55,909 nt of DNA from an uncultured Collinsella sp. (GCA_900757505.1 CAAEOE010000057.1:1-55909); one strand, 5' to 3'; counted from the first letter of the stretch, positions 17,802-26,567 are shown. The notes: generated by a model from the letters alone, not told the origin. Translations and numbers: made by a program.

Positions 17802-18705
17802 AAGAAAAAACACTGCATCGCATCTTTTGGCGAGATTCCGCGGATTGATTCAGGCGGCGGCGACGCTTGCGACCAATATTCACCTGCCTAACTTTGCCAA
17901 GGGCGGTATCTACCAGGGAGCCGGCAAAGCCGTCTGCGTGCCGGGGCTTAACTGCTACTCGTGTCCAGCGGCCTCGGGTGCGTGCCCCATCGGGTCGTTT
18001 CAGTCGGTGGTGGGATCGTCTAAGTTCAGCTTTTCGTATTACGTCACCGGAACGCTCATTCTGATCGGCGTGCTACTGGGACGTTTTGTATGCGGCTTTT
18101 TGTGTCCGTTTGGATGGCTGCAAGAGCTTCTGCATAAGATTCCCAGCAAAAAGCTCTCCACGAAAAAGCTCAAGCCGCTCACGTACATCAAGTATGCCGT
18201 GCTACTGTTTGCCGTGGTGCTGCTGCCCGTCTTGGTGGTTAACGATGTGGGTATGGGCGACCCGTTCTTTTGCAAGTACATCTGCCCGCAGGGTGTGCTC
18301 GAGGGCGCGATTCCGCTGTCCATCATGAATACGGGAATCCGCTCCGCGCTGGGAAAGCTCTTTACCTGGAAGCTCGCGATCCTCATTGTGGTTGCGGTGC
18401 TGAGCGTGCTGTTCTACCGCCCCTTCTGTAAATGGATTTGCCCCCTCGGCGCATTTTATGCACTCATGAACAAGGTGTCGTTGCTGGGGATTCAGGTCGA
18501 TCATTGTAAATGCGTCTCGTGCGGCAAGTGCGCCAAGGTGTGCCAGATGGACGTGGACGTTACGCGTACGCCCGACCATGCCGAGTGCATTCGTTGCGGC
18601 AAATGCGTGGGCGCGTGCCCCGTCGATGCTATTAGCTTTCGCTATGGGCTGGGTGTGACGGGCGACAAACCCGCGCAGTCCACGCAAGCCTGCGAAAACA
18701 AATAG
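17794..18705 (+). CDS. NapH-like membrane polyferredoxin
   Basis: About 303 residues with several membrane helices and cysteine motifs. Three C-x3-CP motifs (CGFLCPF, CKYICPQ, CKWICPL) sit at helix ends, as in NapH/NosR/CcoG-type proteins, and two ferredoxin-type 4Fe-4S sets follow near the C-terminus (CVSCGKCAKVC and CIRCGKCVGACPV). A further cysteine cluster is at the N-terminus (CVPGLNCYSC). It likely moves electrons across or along the membrane towards the thioredoxin lipoprotein. The start is not certain: a TTG at 17794 with GGAG about 10 bases upstream fits and overlaps the CXXC gene by 8 bases. An in-frame start further up (17716) lies inside that gene and is unlikely. Confidence 0.85.
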   Translation: MDKRKNTASHLLARFRGLIQAAATLATNIHLPNFAKGGIYQGAGKAVCVPGLNCYSCPAASGACPIGSFQSVVGSSKFSFSYYVTGTLILIGVLLGRFVCGFLCPFGWLQELLHKIPSKKLSTKKLKPLTYIKYAVLLFAVVLLPVLVVNDVGMGDPFFCKYICPQGVLEGAIPLSIMNTGIRSALGKLFTWKLAILIVVAVLSVLFYRPFCKWICPLGAFYALMNKVSLLGIQVDHCKCVSCGKCAKVCQMDVDVTRTPDHAECIRCGKCVGACPVDAISFRYGLGVTGDKPAQSTQACENK

Positions 18706-18740
18706 GTACCTATATAAGTTTCGATATAAACGGAGGAACC

Positions 18741-19703
18741 ATGAAACTGTCAAAAATTGCGGCCTTGTTGATGCTGCCCGTGCTGGCGCTGACTCTCGCG
18801 GCGTGCTCTGCCCCCAAGGGCGACGCGAAGGATGCCACGAGCGGCGATGCGCAGATTGCCGAGCTTGTGGCACAAAAGCCGTCGAGCGCCGAGGAGGCGG
18901 CCAAGCTGTACCAGCAGCTGCTGCAAAAGGAAAACGAGATCTTTGCGAGCGATAACGCCCTATGGGAAAAGGTGTTCCTTGCGGCCAACAAAGACACTCC
19001 CATGATTGAGGACGGCAAGAACTACGGTGACTTCTTGCTCGATACCATCGAGGGCGCCAAGGATCAGTTTGCGGCTGACGAGCTTAAGACGCTTAAGGCC
19101 GGCGCGCAGCAGGTCAAGGAGATCGAGGACAAGCTCATGGCGCTGGAGAAGGAGTTCCCCGGATGTGGCAGCACGCCCGGCGAGGGGGAGAGCGTTGATG
19201 CCTCGACCGCGGGTATGACCAACGGCGAGAGCGGGGAGACGAAGTTCCCCAGCTTTAAGGGCAAGGACTTGGACGGCAACGATGTAAACAGCGACGAGCT
19301 GTTCTCCAAGAACAAGGTCACCGTCATGAACTTCTGGTTTACCACCTGCAAGCCGTGCGTGGGAGAGCTGGGCGATCTGGAGAAGCTCAACAAGGAACTT
19401 GCCGAGAAGGGCGGCCAGGTCGTGGGCGTTAATTCCTTTACGCTCGATGGCAATAAAGACGAGGTGGCCGATGCTAAGGACGTGCTTTCCAAGAAGGGCG
19501 TGACGTATAAGAACATCTGGTTTAAGTCGGACAGCGAGGCCGGAAAGTTCACCTCCAACCTGTACTCGTTCCCGACCACCTACGTGATCGACCAGAACGG
19601 TAACATTGTGGGAGAGCCGATCATGGGCGGCATCAACTCCGCTGAGCAGCGCGAGGCGCTCAACAAACTGATCGATCAGGCACTCGCGAAGAGCGAACAG
19701 TAA
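18741..19703 (+). CDS. TlpA-like thioredoxin-family lipoprotein
   Basis: A 320-residue exported thiol-disulfide protein. The signal peptide ends in LAAC with lipid-acceptor Cys22. A helical, charged region (about 35-140) precedes a TlpA/AhpC-type thioredoxin domain (about 165-318), with the active site TTCKPC (Cys203, Cys206) and the cis-proline region FPTTYVID. A good GGAGG precedes the ATG by 5 bases. It follows the ferredoxin protein by 35 bases and ends at a strong terminator, closing the cassette. It probably receives electrons from the membrane ferredoxin and reduces disulfides or peroxides outside the cell. Confidence 0.9.
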   Translation: MKLSKIAALLMLPVLALTLAACSAPKGDAKDATSGDAQIAELVAQKPSSAEEAAKLYQQLLQKENEIFASDNALWEKVFLAANKDTPMIEDGKNYGDFLLDTIEGAKDQFAADELKTLKAGAQQVKEIEDKLMALEKEFPGCGSTPGEGESVDASTAGMTNGESGETKFPSFKGKDLDGNDVNSDELFSKNKVTVMNFWFTTCKPCVGELGDLEKLNKELAEKGGQVVGVNSFTLDGNKDEVADAKDVLSKKGVTYKNIWFKSDSEAGKFTSNLYSFPTTYVIDQNGNIVGEPIMGGINSAEQREALNKLIDQALAKSEQ

Positions 19704-19725
19704 GTCCGTGGGACAGACAACTGAA

Positions 19726-19756
19726 GGGGAGTCGCTGGAAACAGCGACTCTTTTTC
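19726..19756 (+). terminator. Rho-independent terminator of the redox cassette
   Basis: A tight stem GAGTCGCTG (19729-19737) with a GAAA loop and complement CAGCGACTC (19742-19750) is followed by TTTTT. It sits 26 bases after the thioredoxin gene stop. Confidence 0.93.
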
Positions 19757-19773
19757 TGCTTCGGGGTAGCATC

Positions 19774-19932
19774 ATGGGTATACGTCGAAAGGGCACGCAG
19801 CTTTTCGTGCATTGCCTGAGCGGTGCGCGAAGCAACCAAGCTGTGAGTTTTCTTAAGCGTTCTGGGTATGGCAGTGTCAAGAATATCGGCGGCATAAGCG
19901 GCTACACGGGAAAGGTGGTGCGTTGGCTATGA
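19774..19932 (+). CDS. Truncated rhodanese-like domain
   Basis: About 52 residues matching the second half of a rhodanese domain: VHCLSGARSNQAVSFLKRSGYGSVKNIGGI, with Cys in the CxxGxR active-site loop. A full domain needs about 100 residues; the N-terminal half, with the DVR motif, is missing. A GTG at 19708 would lengthen it only by reading through the terminator, and that part does not look like rhodanese, so the start at 19774 is preferred, with a weak ribosome site. The stop overlaps the next ATG by four bases. It may be a functional small sulfurtransferase or a decayed gene piece kept by coupling. Confidence 0.55.
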   Translation: MGIRRKGTQLFVHCLSGARSNQAVSFLKRSGYGSVKNIGGISGYTGKVVRWL

Positions 19933-21620
19933 AGGTGGTTATCGTTGGAGGCGTCGCGGGCGGAGCATCGGCGGCCGCACGTTTGCGCAGACTCGACGAG
20001 CAGGCCCAAATTGTCATCTTTGAGCGCACGGGTTTTGTATCGTATGCCAACTGTGGGCTTCCGTACTACATTGGCGGCGTGATAGAAGAAGAGAGCGCAT
20101 TGACGCTGCAGTCTCCCAAGGGCTTTTGGGATCGCTTTCGCATTGCGGTCAAGACGAGTCACGAGGTGTTTGCCATCCATCCCGATTCGCATACGGTCGA
20201 GGTTCGCAATATGCTGACGGGCGAGGAATTTGTCGAGACGTATGACAAGCTCATCCTGTCGCCGGGTGCAAAGCCGATTCGCCCTGCGTTGCCGGGCATC
20301 GACTCGGATAAAATCTTTAGCCTACGCACCGTTGAGGACACGCTGCGTATTCACAGCTATGTTCGAGAGCGGCGACCGAGCAGTGCCGTCGTGATCGGCG
20401 GCGGCTTCATTGGCGTCGAGACGGCGGAGAATCTGTGCGAGCTGGGGCTCCAGGTGACCCTTCTGCAGCGTCCCGTCCAGCTTATGAACAACCTGGATTA
20501 CGACATGGCGACCCTTTTGCATACCGAGGTGCGTGAGCACGGTATCGATCTGCGCCTCAAGGCCGATGTGACAGGTTTTGAGGAAGTTGATGGCCGCGTT
20601 GTCACCCATGTTGCGGGCGATGACCCTATCGGAGCCGATATGGTGCTGCTTGCCATTGGCGTGGCACCTGAGAGCCATCTGGCGCAAGAGGCGGGGCTCG
20701 AACTGGGCATCAAGGGGGCTATTGTGGTCAACGACCGCATGGAGACCTCTGCTGCCGACGTGTATGCCGTGGGCGATGCCGTGCAGGTCACGCATCAGGT
20801 GACCGGCGAGGACGCGGTCATTTCGCTCGCCGGCCCCGCCAACAAGCAGGGGCGTGTCGTCGCCGATGTCATAGCCGGCATGGACAGCTGCTACCTCGGA
20901 TCGTTGGGCTCATCGGTTATCAAGGTATTCGACTTGACGGCGGCAAGCACGGGACTATCCGAAAAGGCAGCACACGCGGCGGGAATTGACTGCGACAGCG
21001 TGGTCCTGTCGCCCGGTTCGCATGCGGGTTATTATCCGGGTGCAACGCCCATGACCATGAAGGTTGTCTTCGAGAAGCAGGGATTGCGCCTGCTGGGTGC
21101 GCAAATCGTGGGCATCGATGGTGTGGACAAGCGTATCGACGTTCTGGCGACTGCCATCCAGGCAGGCATGCGCGGCGATAGGCTTAAGGATTTGGACCTA
21201 GCATACGCGCCGCCGTATTCATCGGCGAAGGATCCCGTCAATATGGCGGGCTTTATGATCGAGAACCTCAATCGCGGCATACTGGCGCAGTGGCATTGGG
21301 AGGATGAGCCCAACTTGCCACGCGATGGCAGCGTGCAGCTGCTCGATGTTCGTACGGAAGGGGAGTATGAGCGCGGGCATATCGATGGTTTCGTAAACAT
21401 TCCCGTCGATGATCTGCGCAATCGCCTGGGCGAGCTCGACCGGGCCAAGCCGGTCTACGTGATTTGCCAGAGCGGCATTCGCAGCTACATTGCTTGCCGT
21501 ATTTTGGCGCAGCATGGCTTTGAGTGCTTTAACTTCTCGGGCGGCTATCGCTTCTTTGCAGCCGTGACTGAGGCTCGCCGCGGCAGCGCTAACGTTATGC
21601 CGTGCGGGCTCGAAAAGTAG
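19929..21620 (+). CDS. CoA-disulfide reductase-like flavoprotein with C-terminal rhodanese domain
   Basis: A 563-residue FAD- and NAD(P)H-dependent reductase. The N-terminal FAD motif is VVIVGGVAGGASAAARLRR, and the redox cysteine Cys42 lies in SYANCGLPYYIGG, the signature of CoA-disulfide and related reductases with a single active cysteine. A second nucleotide motif (VVIGGGFIGVE, about 155-165) follows. From about residue 460 there is a rhodanese domain with LLDVRTEGEYERGHI and the active-site CQSGIRS (Cys513). Such fusions reduce CoA persulfide or polysulfide. A start six bases earlier (TTG) is possible. It is coupled to the short rhodanese piece upstream and ends at the second composite palindrome. 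Confidence 0.88.
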   Translation: MKVVIVGGVAGGASAAARLRRLDEQAQIVIFERTGFVSYANCGLPYYIGGVIEEESALTLQSPKGFWDRFRIAVKTSHEVFAIHPDSHTVEVRNMLTGEEFVETYDKLILSPGAKPIRPALPGIDSDKIFSLRTVEDTLRIHSYVRERRPSSAVVIGGGFIGVETAENLCELGLQVTLLQRPVQLMNNLDYDMATLLHTEVREHGIDLRLKADVTGFEEVDGRVVTHVAGDDPIGADMVLLAIGVAPESHLAQEAGLELGIKGAIVVNDRMETSAADVYAVGDAVQVTHQVTGEDAVISLAGPANKQGRVVADVIAGMDSCYLGSLGSSVIKVFDLTAASTGLSEKAAHAAGIDCDSVVLSPGSHAGYYPGATPMTMKVVFEKQGLRLLGAQIVGIDGVDKRIDVLATAIQAGMRGDRLKDLDLAYAPPYSSAKDPVNMAGFMIENLNRGILAQWHWEDEPNLPRDGSVQLLDVRTEGEYERGHIDGFVNIPVDDLRNRLGELDRAKPVYVICQSGIRSYIACRILAQHGFECFNFSGGYRFFAAVTEARRGSANVMPCGLEK

Positions 21621-21631
21621 CGCGCATTGGA

Positions 21632-21720
21632 ATGTGACAAAGTGACAGCCTCTTTGTCGCATCGGGGATGTTATATGCGGGATGGTGCGCCATGCGGCGT
21701 GCTGTCCCGTTCGTTTTTTG
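21632..21720. repeat. Composite palindromic element with terminator, copy B
   Basis: A near copy of the element at 15664-15752: the palindrome at 21632-21661 (TGTGACAAAGTGACAGCC at its start), then a stem GGGATGGTGCGCC with GGCGTGCTGTCCC, then GTTCGTTTTTTG. It begins 12 bases after the reductase stop codon and probably terminates it. Confidence 0.75.
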
Positions 21721-21841
21721 GCGCGGTTCGTTACATTCCTCACTGGTATCGGCCAAAAATGAGGATAGAGTAGGACAAACGCGCCGAACGTGAACGGCGG
21801 GGGAGCGGGCGAGCGCGCCCGCGCGAGAGAGGTTGCCGTCC

Positions 21842-24800
21842 ATGCTGGATCTCAGAGTTATTTGCAAAAGGTACGTTACGCAGTCGTTTACGCAGGTAGC
21901 GCTCGACAGCGTAAGCCTGTCTTTTCGCGATAACGAGTTTGTAGCCATCCTGGGTCCTTCGGGCTCGGGTAAAACTACGATGCTCAACGTCATTGGTGGA
22001 CTCGACCATTTCGATTCCGGCGACCTGCTGATCGATGGCATCTCGACCAAGGACTTCAGCGACCGCGATTGGGATGCCTACAGAAACAATCGCATTGGCT
22101 TTGTGTTTCAGAGCTACAACCTCATTCCGCATCAGACCATTTTGGAAAACGTGGAATTGGCGCTTACGCTCACGGGCGTGGGGCATGCCGAGCGCCGCCA
22201 GCGTGCACGCAAGGCGCTTGAGGCAGTCGGTCTGGGCGAGCACGTTAACAAGCGCCCGAGCCAGCTATCGGGCGGCCAGATGCAGCGCGTGGCTATTGCC
22301 CGCGCCCTGATCAACGATCCCGAGATTGTGCTGGCTGACGAGCCGACCGGCGCCTTAGACTCAACGACATCCGTGCAGGTCATGGATTTGCTCAAGGACG
22401 TTGCGCGCGACCGTCTGGTCATCATGGTCACGCACAATCCCGAGCTGGCGTACCAGTACGCCACGCGCATCGTCAACCTGGCGGACGGCAAGATCACCGA
22501 CGATTCCGATCCCTTTGATGTTGCCAATGCCGCGCGTCGCGAGGCTAAGCCTACGCGCAAAACCTCGATGAGCTTTGTGACGGCGCTGGGGCTTTCGGCG
22601 CGAAACCTTTTGACCAAGAAGGGCCGTACGGCTATGACGGCCTTTGCTGGTTCGATCGGCATCATCGGTATCGCGGCGATTCTGGCGCTCTCCAACGGCG
22701 TAAACGGCTACATCAAAAAGGTCGAGGAGGATACGCTCTCGAGCTACCCGCTGACGATTTCCAAGCAGGATTACGACCTGTCGTCCATGATGGGCGGACA
22801 GGGGACCACGGATGACGATACGTCCAAGAACGAGGGCTCGTCCGACGGCAGCACTGACGGCAAGGCTCGGGGAACCGATAAGATTCCTGTGGTCACGGCC
22901 GTAAAGGATATGTTTGCGAGCGTTAAGTCCAACGACATGACGAGCTTTAAGGCATGGCTCGATGCCGGTGGCGACGGCATCGATAAAGAGGTCAATGCCA
23001 TCCAGTACGGCTATGGCGTGACGCCGGTTGTCTATCGTGCGGGCAAGGGCGATGAGAAGCCTGTCCGGCTGGTGCCCAACGCTATGACCGAGGCCATGAG
23101 CGGCGGCGCGAGTTCGGCGGCGACGGTGAGCATGGAATCCATGGGAACCTCGGTCTTTAACGAGATGATTGACGACCAGAGCCTGCTCGACAGCCAGTAC
23201 GATGTCGTTGCCGGCCATTGGCCTACGTCAGCCAACGAGGCCGTGATGGTGCTTTCGAGCCGCGGAACGGTGGGCGACTACACGCTCTACAGCATCGGCG
23301 CGCTGGATATCGATGAACTCAACGATCTGGTAAACAGCGCCATGACGGCCGACGGCAAGGTCGAGACGCCCGAGACCGGCAGCGACTTTACCTACGACGA
23401 CGCGCTGTCCACGGCGTTTAAAGTGTTGTCGCCGGCCGATGCCTATCGCAAAAACGAAGAGACCGGCATGTGGACCGACATGTCTGGCGATGCCGACTTT
23501 ATGACGGCCAAGGTTGCCGACGGTATTGACGTGCGTATTGTGGGCGTGGTGCGACCGAACGAGATGGCCAACGCGAGCGCGTTGTCTCCGGGTATTGCCT
23601 ATACACACGCGCTGACTCGCCAGCTTATGGAGCGCGCCGCCGATTCACAGATAGTGCAGGAGCAACTTGCCCACCCCGAGACGGATGTCTTTACGGGCAA
23701 GACCTTTGACGAGTTGCAAGGCGAGGCCAAGCAGGGCGTGGATCTGGGCAGCATGTTCAGTGTGGACGAGGCGGCGTTGAAGAGCGCGTTCTCGTTCGAT
23801 GCATCTGCACTCTCGGGTGCTGCCGGTGGCATGGATCTTTCGGGCATCGATTTGTCGGGCCTGGATATTGACCTTTCGGGCGTTGGCAAGGACATCGACT
23901 TCAGCGACATCATGGCCAAGGCGCCGGTCCCGGATTTCTCGGGCATCTTTGACGGTCTGGAACTCACACCCGAGCAAATGCAGCAGGTGGGAGCACTTGC
24001 CAACCAGCTGTTTGAGGGCTTTATGCGCTCTGATCAGTTTAAGGCGCTGTCACCCGAAGATCTTAAGGATGCGTCAAAGCTTGCTGCCGCATTCTCGGCG
24101 TACCTTGAGAATGATGTCGCAGCCCAGCAATACCTGGCTCAGCTCAGGGCGCTCGGCGGCGATGTCCTGGCCGAGCGTCTGCAGCAGGTGATGGGCGACT
24201 ATGTGCAAAAGCAGCTGGCTCCGTATTTGCAGCAGTCTATGGATCAGGTGATGAAGGCGGTCAGCGAGCAGATTGCGACGACGGTATCAACCCAGCTCAA
24301 GGCGGGTGCGGCAGGGCTCATGGACCAAATGGCGACGCAGATGTCTTCGAGTTTTGCCAACCTGGCGAGCGCCATGCGCGTGGATGCGGGCGCCTTTGCT
24401 CGTGCCATCCACTTCAACATGGATGCCGAGGACCTGAGCTCGCTCATGATGAGCTATGCCAAGGCGTCAAAGCTCACCTACGACAACAATTTGACCACGT
24501 TGGGCTACGCGGATGAGGCGGACCCCATCTCGGTCAAGATTTTCCCGCGTGACTTTGAGGCCAAGGAGCGCGTGCTCGATCATATCGATGCGTACAACAA
24601 GCAGGTCAAAGCCGCCGGCCACGATGAGCAGGCAATCTCGTACACCGACTACATGGGCATCATCATGGGTTCGGTGACCGACATCGTGAACACCATCAGC
24701 TTGGTGCTCATCGCATTCGTGAGTATCAGTTTGGTGGTGAGCTCCATCATGATCGGCATCATCACCTACATCAGCGTGCTGGAGCGCAAAAAGGAGATTG

Positions 24801-25096
24801 GCATCCTGCGCGCAATTGGCGCGTCAAAGCGCAACGTGGCCAACGTATTCAATGCCGAGACCTTTATCGAAGGCCTCATTGCCGGCGTCTTTGCCATTGT
24901 CGTCGTGGTGGCTGTGAGCTTTCCGGTTAATGCCTGGGCGCTTGCGGCCAAGCAGGTTCCCAATCTGATGAGCCTGCCCGTTCAAGACGCGCTGGTGCTC
25001 ATCGCGATTTCGGTGCTGTTGACGGTTGTCGCTGGCCTGCTGCCGGCCCGTAGCGCGTCCAGGAAGGATCCCGTGGAGGCCCTGCGCTCCGAATAA
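21842..25096 (+). CDS. MacB/FtsX-type ABC transporter, fused ATPase and permease
   Basis: A 1084-residue single-chain transporter. The ATPase comes first: Walker A GPSGSGKT (38-45), signature LSGGQMQR (from 142) and Walker B with DEPTGALD (from 166). A membrane helix at about 265-285 follows, then a very long outside region (about 290-930), then three C-terminal helices (about 943-1070) of the FtsX type. This is the MacB order, but MacB is about 650 residues, so the outside part is far larger. It contains a short DLSG-repeat segment (about 660-680) and long helical stretches. The start at 21842 has GAGAGG upstream; a TTG three codons earlier is possible. The substrate is unknown; lipoprotein, peptide or envelope work is likely. 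Confidence 0.88.
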   Translation: MLDLRVICKRYVTQSFTQVALDSVSLSFRDNEFVAILGPSGSGKTTMLNVIGGLDHFDSGDLLIDGISTKDFSDRDWDAYRNNRIGFVFQSYNLIPHQTILENVELALTLTGVGHAERRQRARKALEAVGLGEHVNKRPSQLSGGQMQRVAIARALINDPEIVLADEPTGALDSTTSVQVMDLLKDVARDRLVIMVTHNPELAYQYATRIVNLADGKITDDSDPFDVANAARREAKPTRKTSMSFVTALGLSARNLLTKKGRTAMTAFAGSIGIIGIAAILALSNGVNGYIKKVEEDTLSSYPLTISKQDYDLSSMMGGQGTTDDDTSKNEGSSDGSTDGKARGTDKIPVVTAVKDMFASVKSNDMTSFKAWLDAGGDGIDKEVNAIQYGYGVTPVVYRAGKGDEKPVRLVPNAMTEAMSGGASSAATVSMESMGTSVFNEMIDDQSLLDSQYDVVAGHWPTSANEAVMVLSSRGTVGDYTLYSIGALDIDELNDLVNSAMTADGKVETPETGSDFTYDDALSTAFKVLSPADAYRKNEETGMWTDMSGDADFMTAKVADGIDVRIVGVVRPNEMANASALSPGIAYTHALTRQLMERAADSQIVQEQLAHPETDVFTGKTFDELQGEAKQGVDLGSMFSVDEAALKSAFSFDASALSGAAGGMDLSGIDLSGLDIDLSGVGKDIDFSDIMAKAPVPDFSGIFDGLELTPEQMQQVGALANQLFEGFMRSDQFKALSPEDLKDASKLAAAFSAYLENDVAAQQYLAQLRALGGDVLAERLQQVMGDYVQKQLAPYLQQSMDQVMKAVSEQIATTVSTQLKAGAAGLMDQMATQMSSSFANLASAMRVDAGAFARAIHFNMDAEDLSSLMMSYAKASKLTYDNNLTTLGYADEADPISVKIFPRDFEAKERVLDHIDAYNKQVKAAGHDEQAISYTDYMGIIMGSVTDIVNTISLVLIAFVSISLVVSSIMIGIITYISVLERKKEIGILRAIGASKRNVANVFNAETFIEGLIAGVFAIVVVVAVSFPVNAWALAAKQVPNLMSLPVQDALVLIAISVLLTVVAGLLPARSASRKDPVEALRSE

Positions 25097-25125
25097 TGTG
25101 ACAAAGGGGCAGTCCCTTTGCCACG
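25097..25125. repeat. Palindrome of the TGTGACAAAGG family, copy C
   Basis: TGTGACAAAGGGGCAGTCCC followed by TTTGCCACG begins at the base after the ABC transporter stop codon. It matches the first half of the elements at 15664 and 21632 but lacks their terminator stem. Confidence 0.7.
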
Positions 25126-25149
25126 TTCGTTGATATGAGAGAAGAGTAG

Positions 25150-26103
25150 ATGATTCTATCGTTGGCCCCTATGGAGGGGATTACCGGGCATGTGTTCCGT
25201 CGCGTGCATGCGGAGTGCTTCGGTGCACTCGATTGCTATTACACGCCGTTTTTGCCGCCGCCGCGGGTGGGAAACCGCTTTGGCGGCAAGGCGTTTAAGG
25301 AGATCGATCCTGCCAACAACCAGGGGCTCAACGTAGTGCCCCAGCTCATGTCCAAGAACGCGGACGAGTTTGTGTGGGCGGCACAGGTGCTCGCCGACAT
25401 GGGATACCGTGAGGTCAATCTTAACCTTGGCTGCCCCTCGGGAACGGTTGTCGCCAAGGGCAAGGGCTCGGGTTTCTTGCGCAATCTCGACGAGCTCGAG
25501 GCGTTCTTAAGCGATGTGTGCGAGCGGTCGCCGTTGCCGGTATCGGTCAAAACTAGGCTGGGGCTCGAGGACGACGACGAGTATGAGCGCGTGCTCGATC
25601 TGTATTGCCGCATGCCGCTGGCAGAGCTAATCGTGCATCCGCGTGTGCAAAAGGACCGCTATACGGGCTCGCCGCGCAAGGAGTTCTATGGCGAGACGCT
25701 GGAGCGTGCGCCGTTCCCGGTTGCCTATAACGGTGACATTTTTGATCTTGAGGATATGGACGCGCTGGTGGAGGCCTATCCCGGCACGCGCCATGTGATG
25801 TTGGGGCGTGGCCTGCTCGCGAACCCCGCTCTGGCTCGCATGGTCAAGGGCGGCCCTGCTGCAACGGCTGCTGAGCTGCAGCGCTTCCACGACACGCTGT
25901 TTGCGGCATATGCAGAAGAGATTGGCGGCAATGCGGTCTTCCGCATGAAGGAGTGGTGGTTCTACGCCAAGTGCGCTTTCGCTGATCCCGCTACCGTCCA
26001 CAAGATCGTACGCAAGACCAAAAAGGTCGACGAATACCGCGCTGCCGTCGAGCGGGTCTTTCGCGAGCAGCCACTCGCACCCATAGCTCGCTTCCGCGGC
26101 TAG
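25150..26103 (+). CDS. dus: tRNA-dihydrouridine synthase family protein
   Basis: A 317-residue FMN enzyme that reduces uridines in tRNA loops. The N-terminal LAPMEGIT and the catalytic loop NLGCPSG with Asn92 and Cys95 are present, then KTRLGLEDDDEY with the conserved Lys and Arg, VHPR with the conserved His, and a C-terminal NGDI and LGRGLLANP phosphate-binding part. The start has only a weak GAGAAGAG upstream. Which tRNA position is modified cannot be told. The gene stands between two palindromic elements. Confidence 0.9.
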   Translation: MILSLAPMEGITGHVFRRVHAECFGALDCYYTPFLPPPRVGNRFGGKAFKEIDPANNQGLNVVPQLMSKNADEFVWAAQVLADMGYREVNLNLGCPSGTVVAKGKGSGFLRNLDELEAFLSDVCERSPLPVSVKTRLGLEDDDEYERVLDLYCRMPLAELIVHPRVQKDRYTGSPRKEFYGETLERAPFPVAYNGDIFDLEDMDALVEAYPGTRHVMLGRGLLANPALARMVKGGPAATAAELQRFHDTLFAAYAEEIGGNAVFRMKEWWFYAKCAFADPATVHKIVRKTKKVDEYRAAVERVFREQPLAPIARFRG

Positions 26104-26108
26104 TTAGA

Positions 26109-26156
26109 CATCGGGGACGTTCTTTAGCGACTAGTCATTTAAGAACGTCCCCGATG
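26109..26156. repeat. GGGGACGTTCTT-family inverted repeat, copy 1
   Basis: A perfect 16-base inverted repeat (CATCGGGGACGTTCTT at 26109-26124, complement at 26141-26156) with a 16-base loop holding CTAGTCA. It starts 6 bases after the dus stop. A related copy with 20-base arms is at 52262-52319, and a half copy lies near 26839-26862. Confidence 0.85.
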
Positions 26157-26171
26157 ACTACCCGCAAAAAC

Positions 26172-26226
26172 TGTACGTCAGCATCCAAAGATGTCGAAAA
26201 ATGTCGACTTTGGATGCTGGCGTACA
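26172..26226. repeat. CAGCATCCAAAG hairpin element, copy 1
   Basis: A 19-base inverted repeat (TGTACGTCAGCATCCAAAG at 26172-26190, near-complement at 26208-26226, one wobble pair) with loop ATGTCGAAAAATGTCGA. A second copy with the same loop core and the same flanks (GACTACCC before, ATGTTTGGGT after) is at 27246-27300. Confidence 0.85.
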
Positions 26227-26246
26227 TGTTTGGGTTCGGAGGGTGA

Positions 26247-26513
26247 CTAGGCAATCATCGCATCGAGCGTGATGAGCTCCCTGAGTCGCTCCGTGCGTGT
26301 TTGCCCATGGCGCTTTGCTTTTGCGTCAAACGCATCAAGAACAGACTCACCCACACGTGCCGATAAAACAACGCTTGGCTCATCGGAGATCGACGGCCTT
26401 CCCAGCTTGATGGTGCGACCCTTCGGCCACTCATCTTTTTCGTATGCCTCCGCGGCTTTCTCCAACTCTCCGGGAGCAAACCCCATCATCTTTTCGAGCT
26501 GCTTAGCGTCCAT
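26247..26513 (-). CDS. Ribbon-helix-helix (CopG-like) protein, orphan antitoxin type
   Basis: An 88-residue protein with a C-terminal ribbon-helix-helix: a beta strand SVVLSARV (about 49-56), then helices around VLDAFDAKAKRHGQTRTERLRELI. The front half (MDAKQLEKMMGFAPGELEKAAEAYEKDEWPKG) is like the leader of antitoxins in toxin-antitoxin pairs. The start at 26513 has GGAGG four bases upstream. No toxin gene lies next to it, so it is either an orphan or has lost its partner. Its promoter region is palindromic, which suggests self-repression. Confidence 0.75.
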   Translation of the reverse strand: MDAKQLEKMMGFAPGELEKAAEAYEKDEWPKGRTIKLGRPSISDEPSVVLSARVGESVLDAFDAKAKRHGQTRTERLRELITLDAMIA

Positions 26514-26567
26514 AGCGCCTCCTATCGATCGGCATAATGTCGAGCAGAGGTCAACGGATACTCTTTT

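Noticed and set aside
19708..19773. GTG start for the short rhodanese piece at 19708
   Set aside because: The added codons run through a strong terminator hairpin and do not resemble a rhodanese domain.
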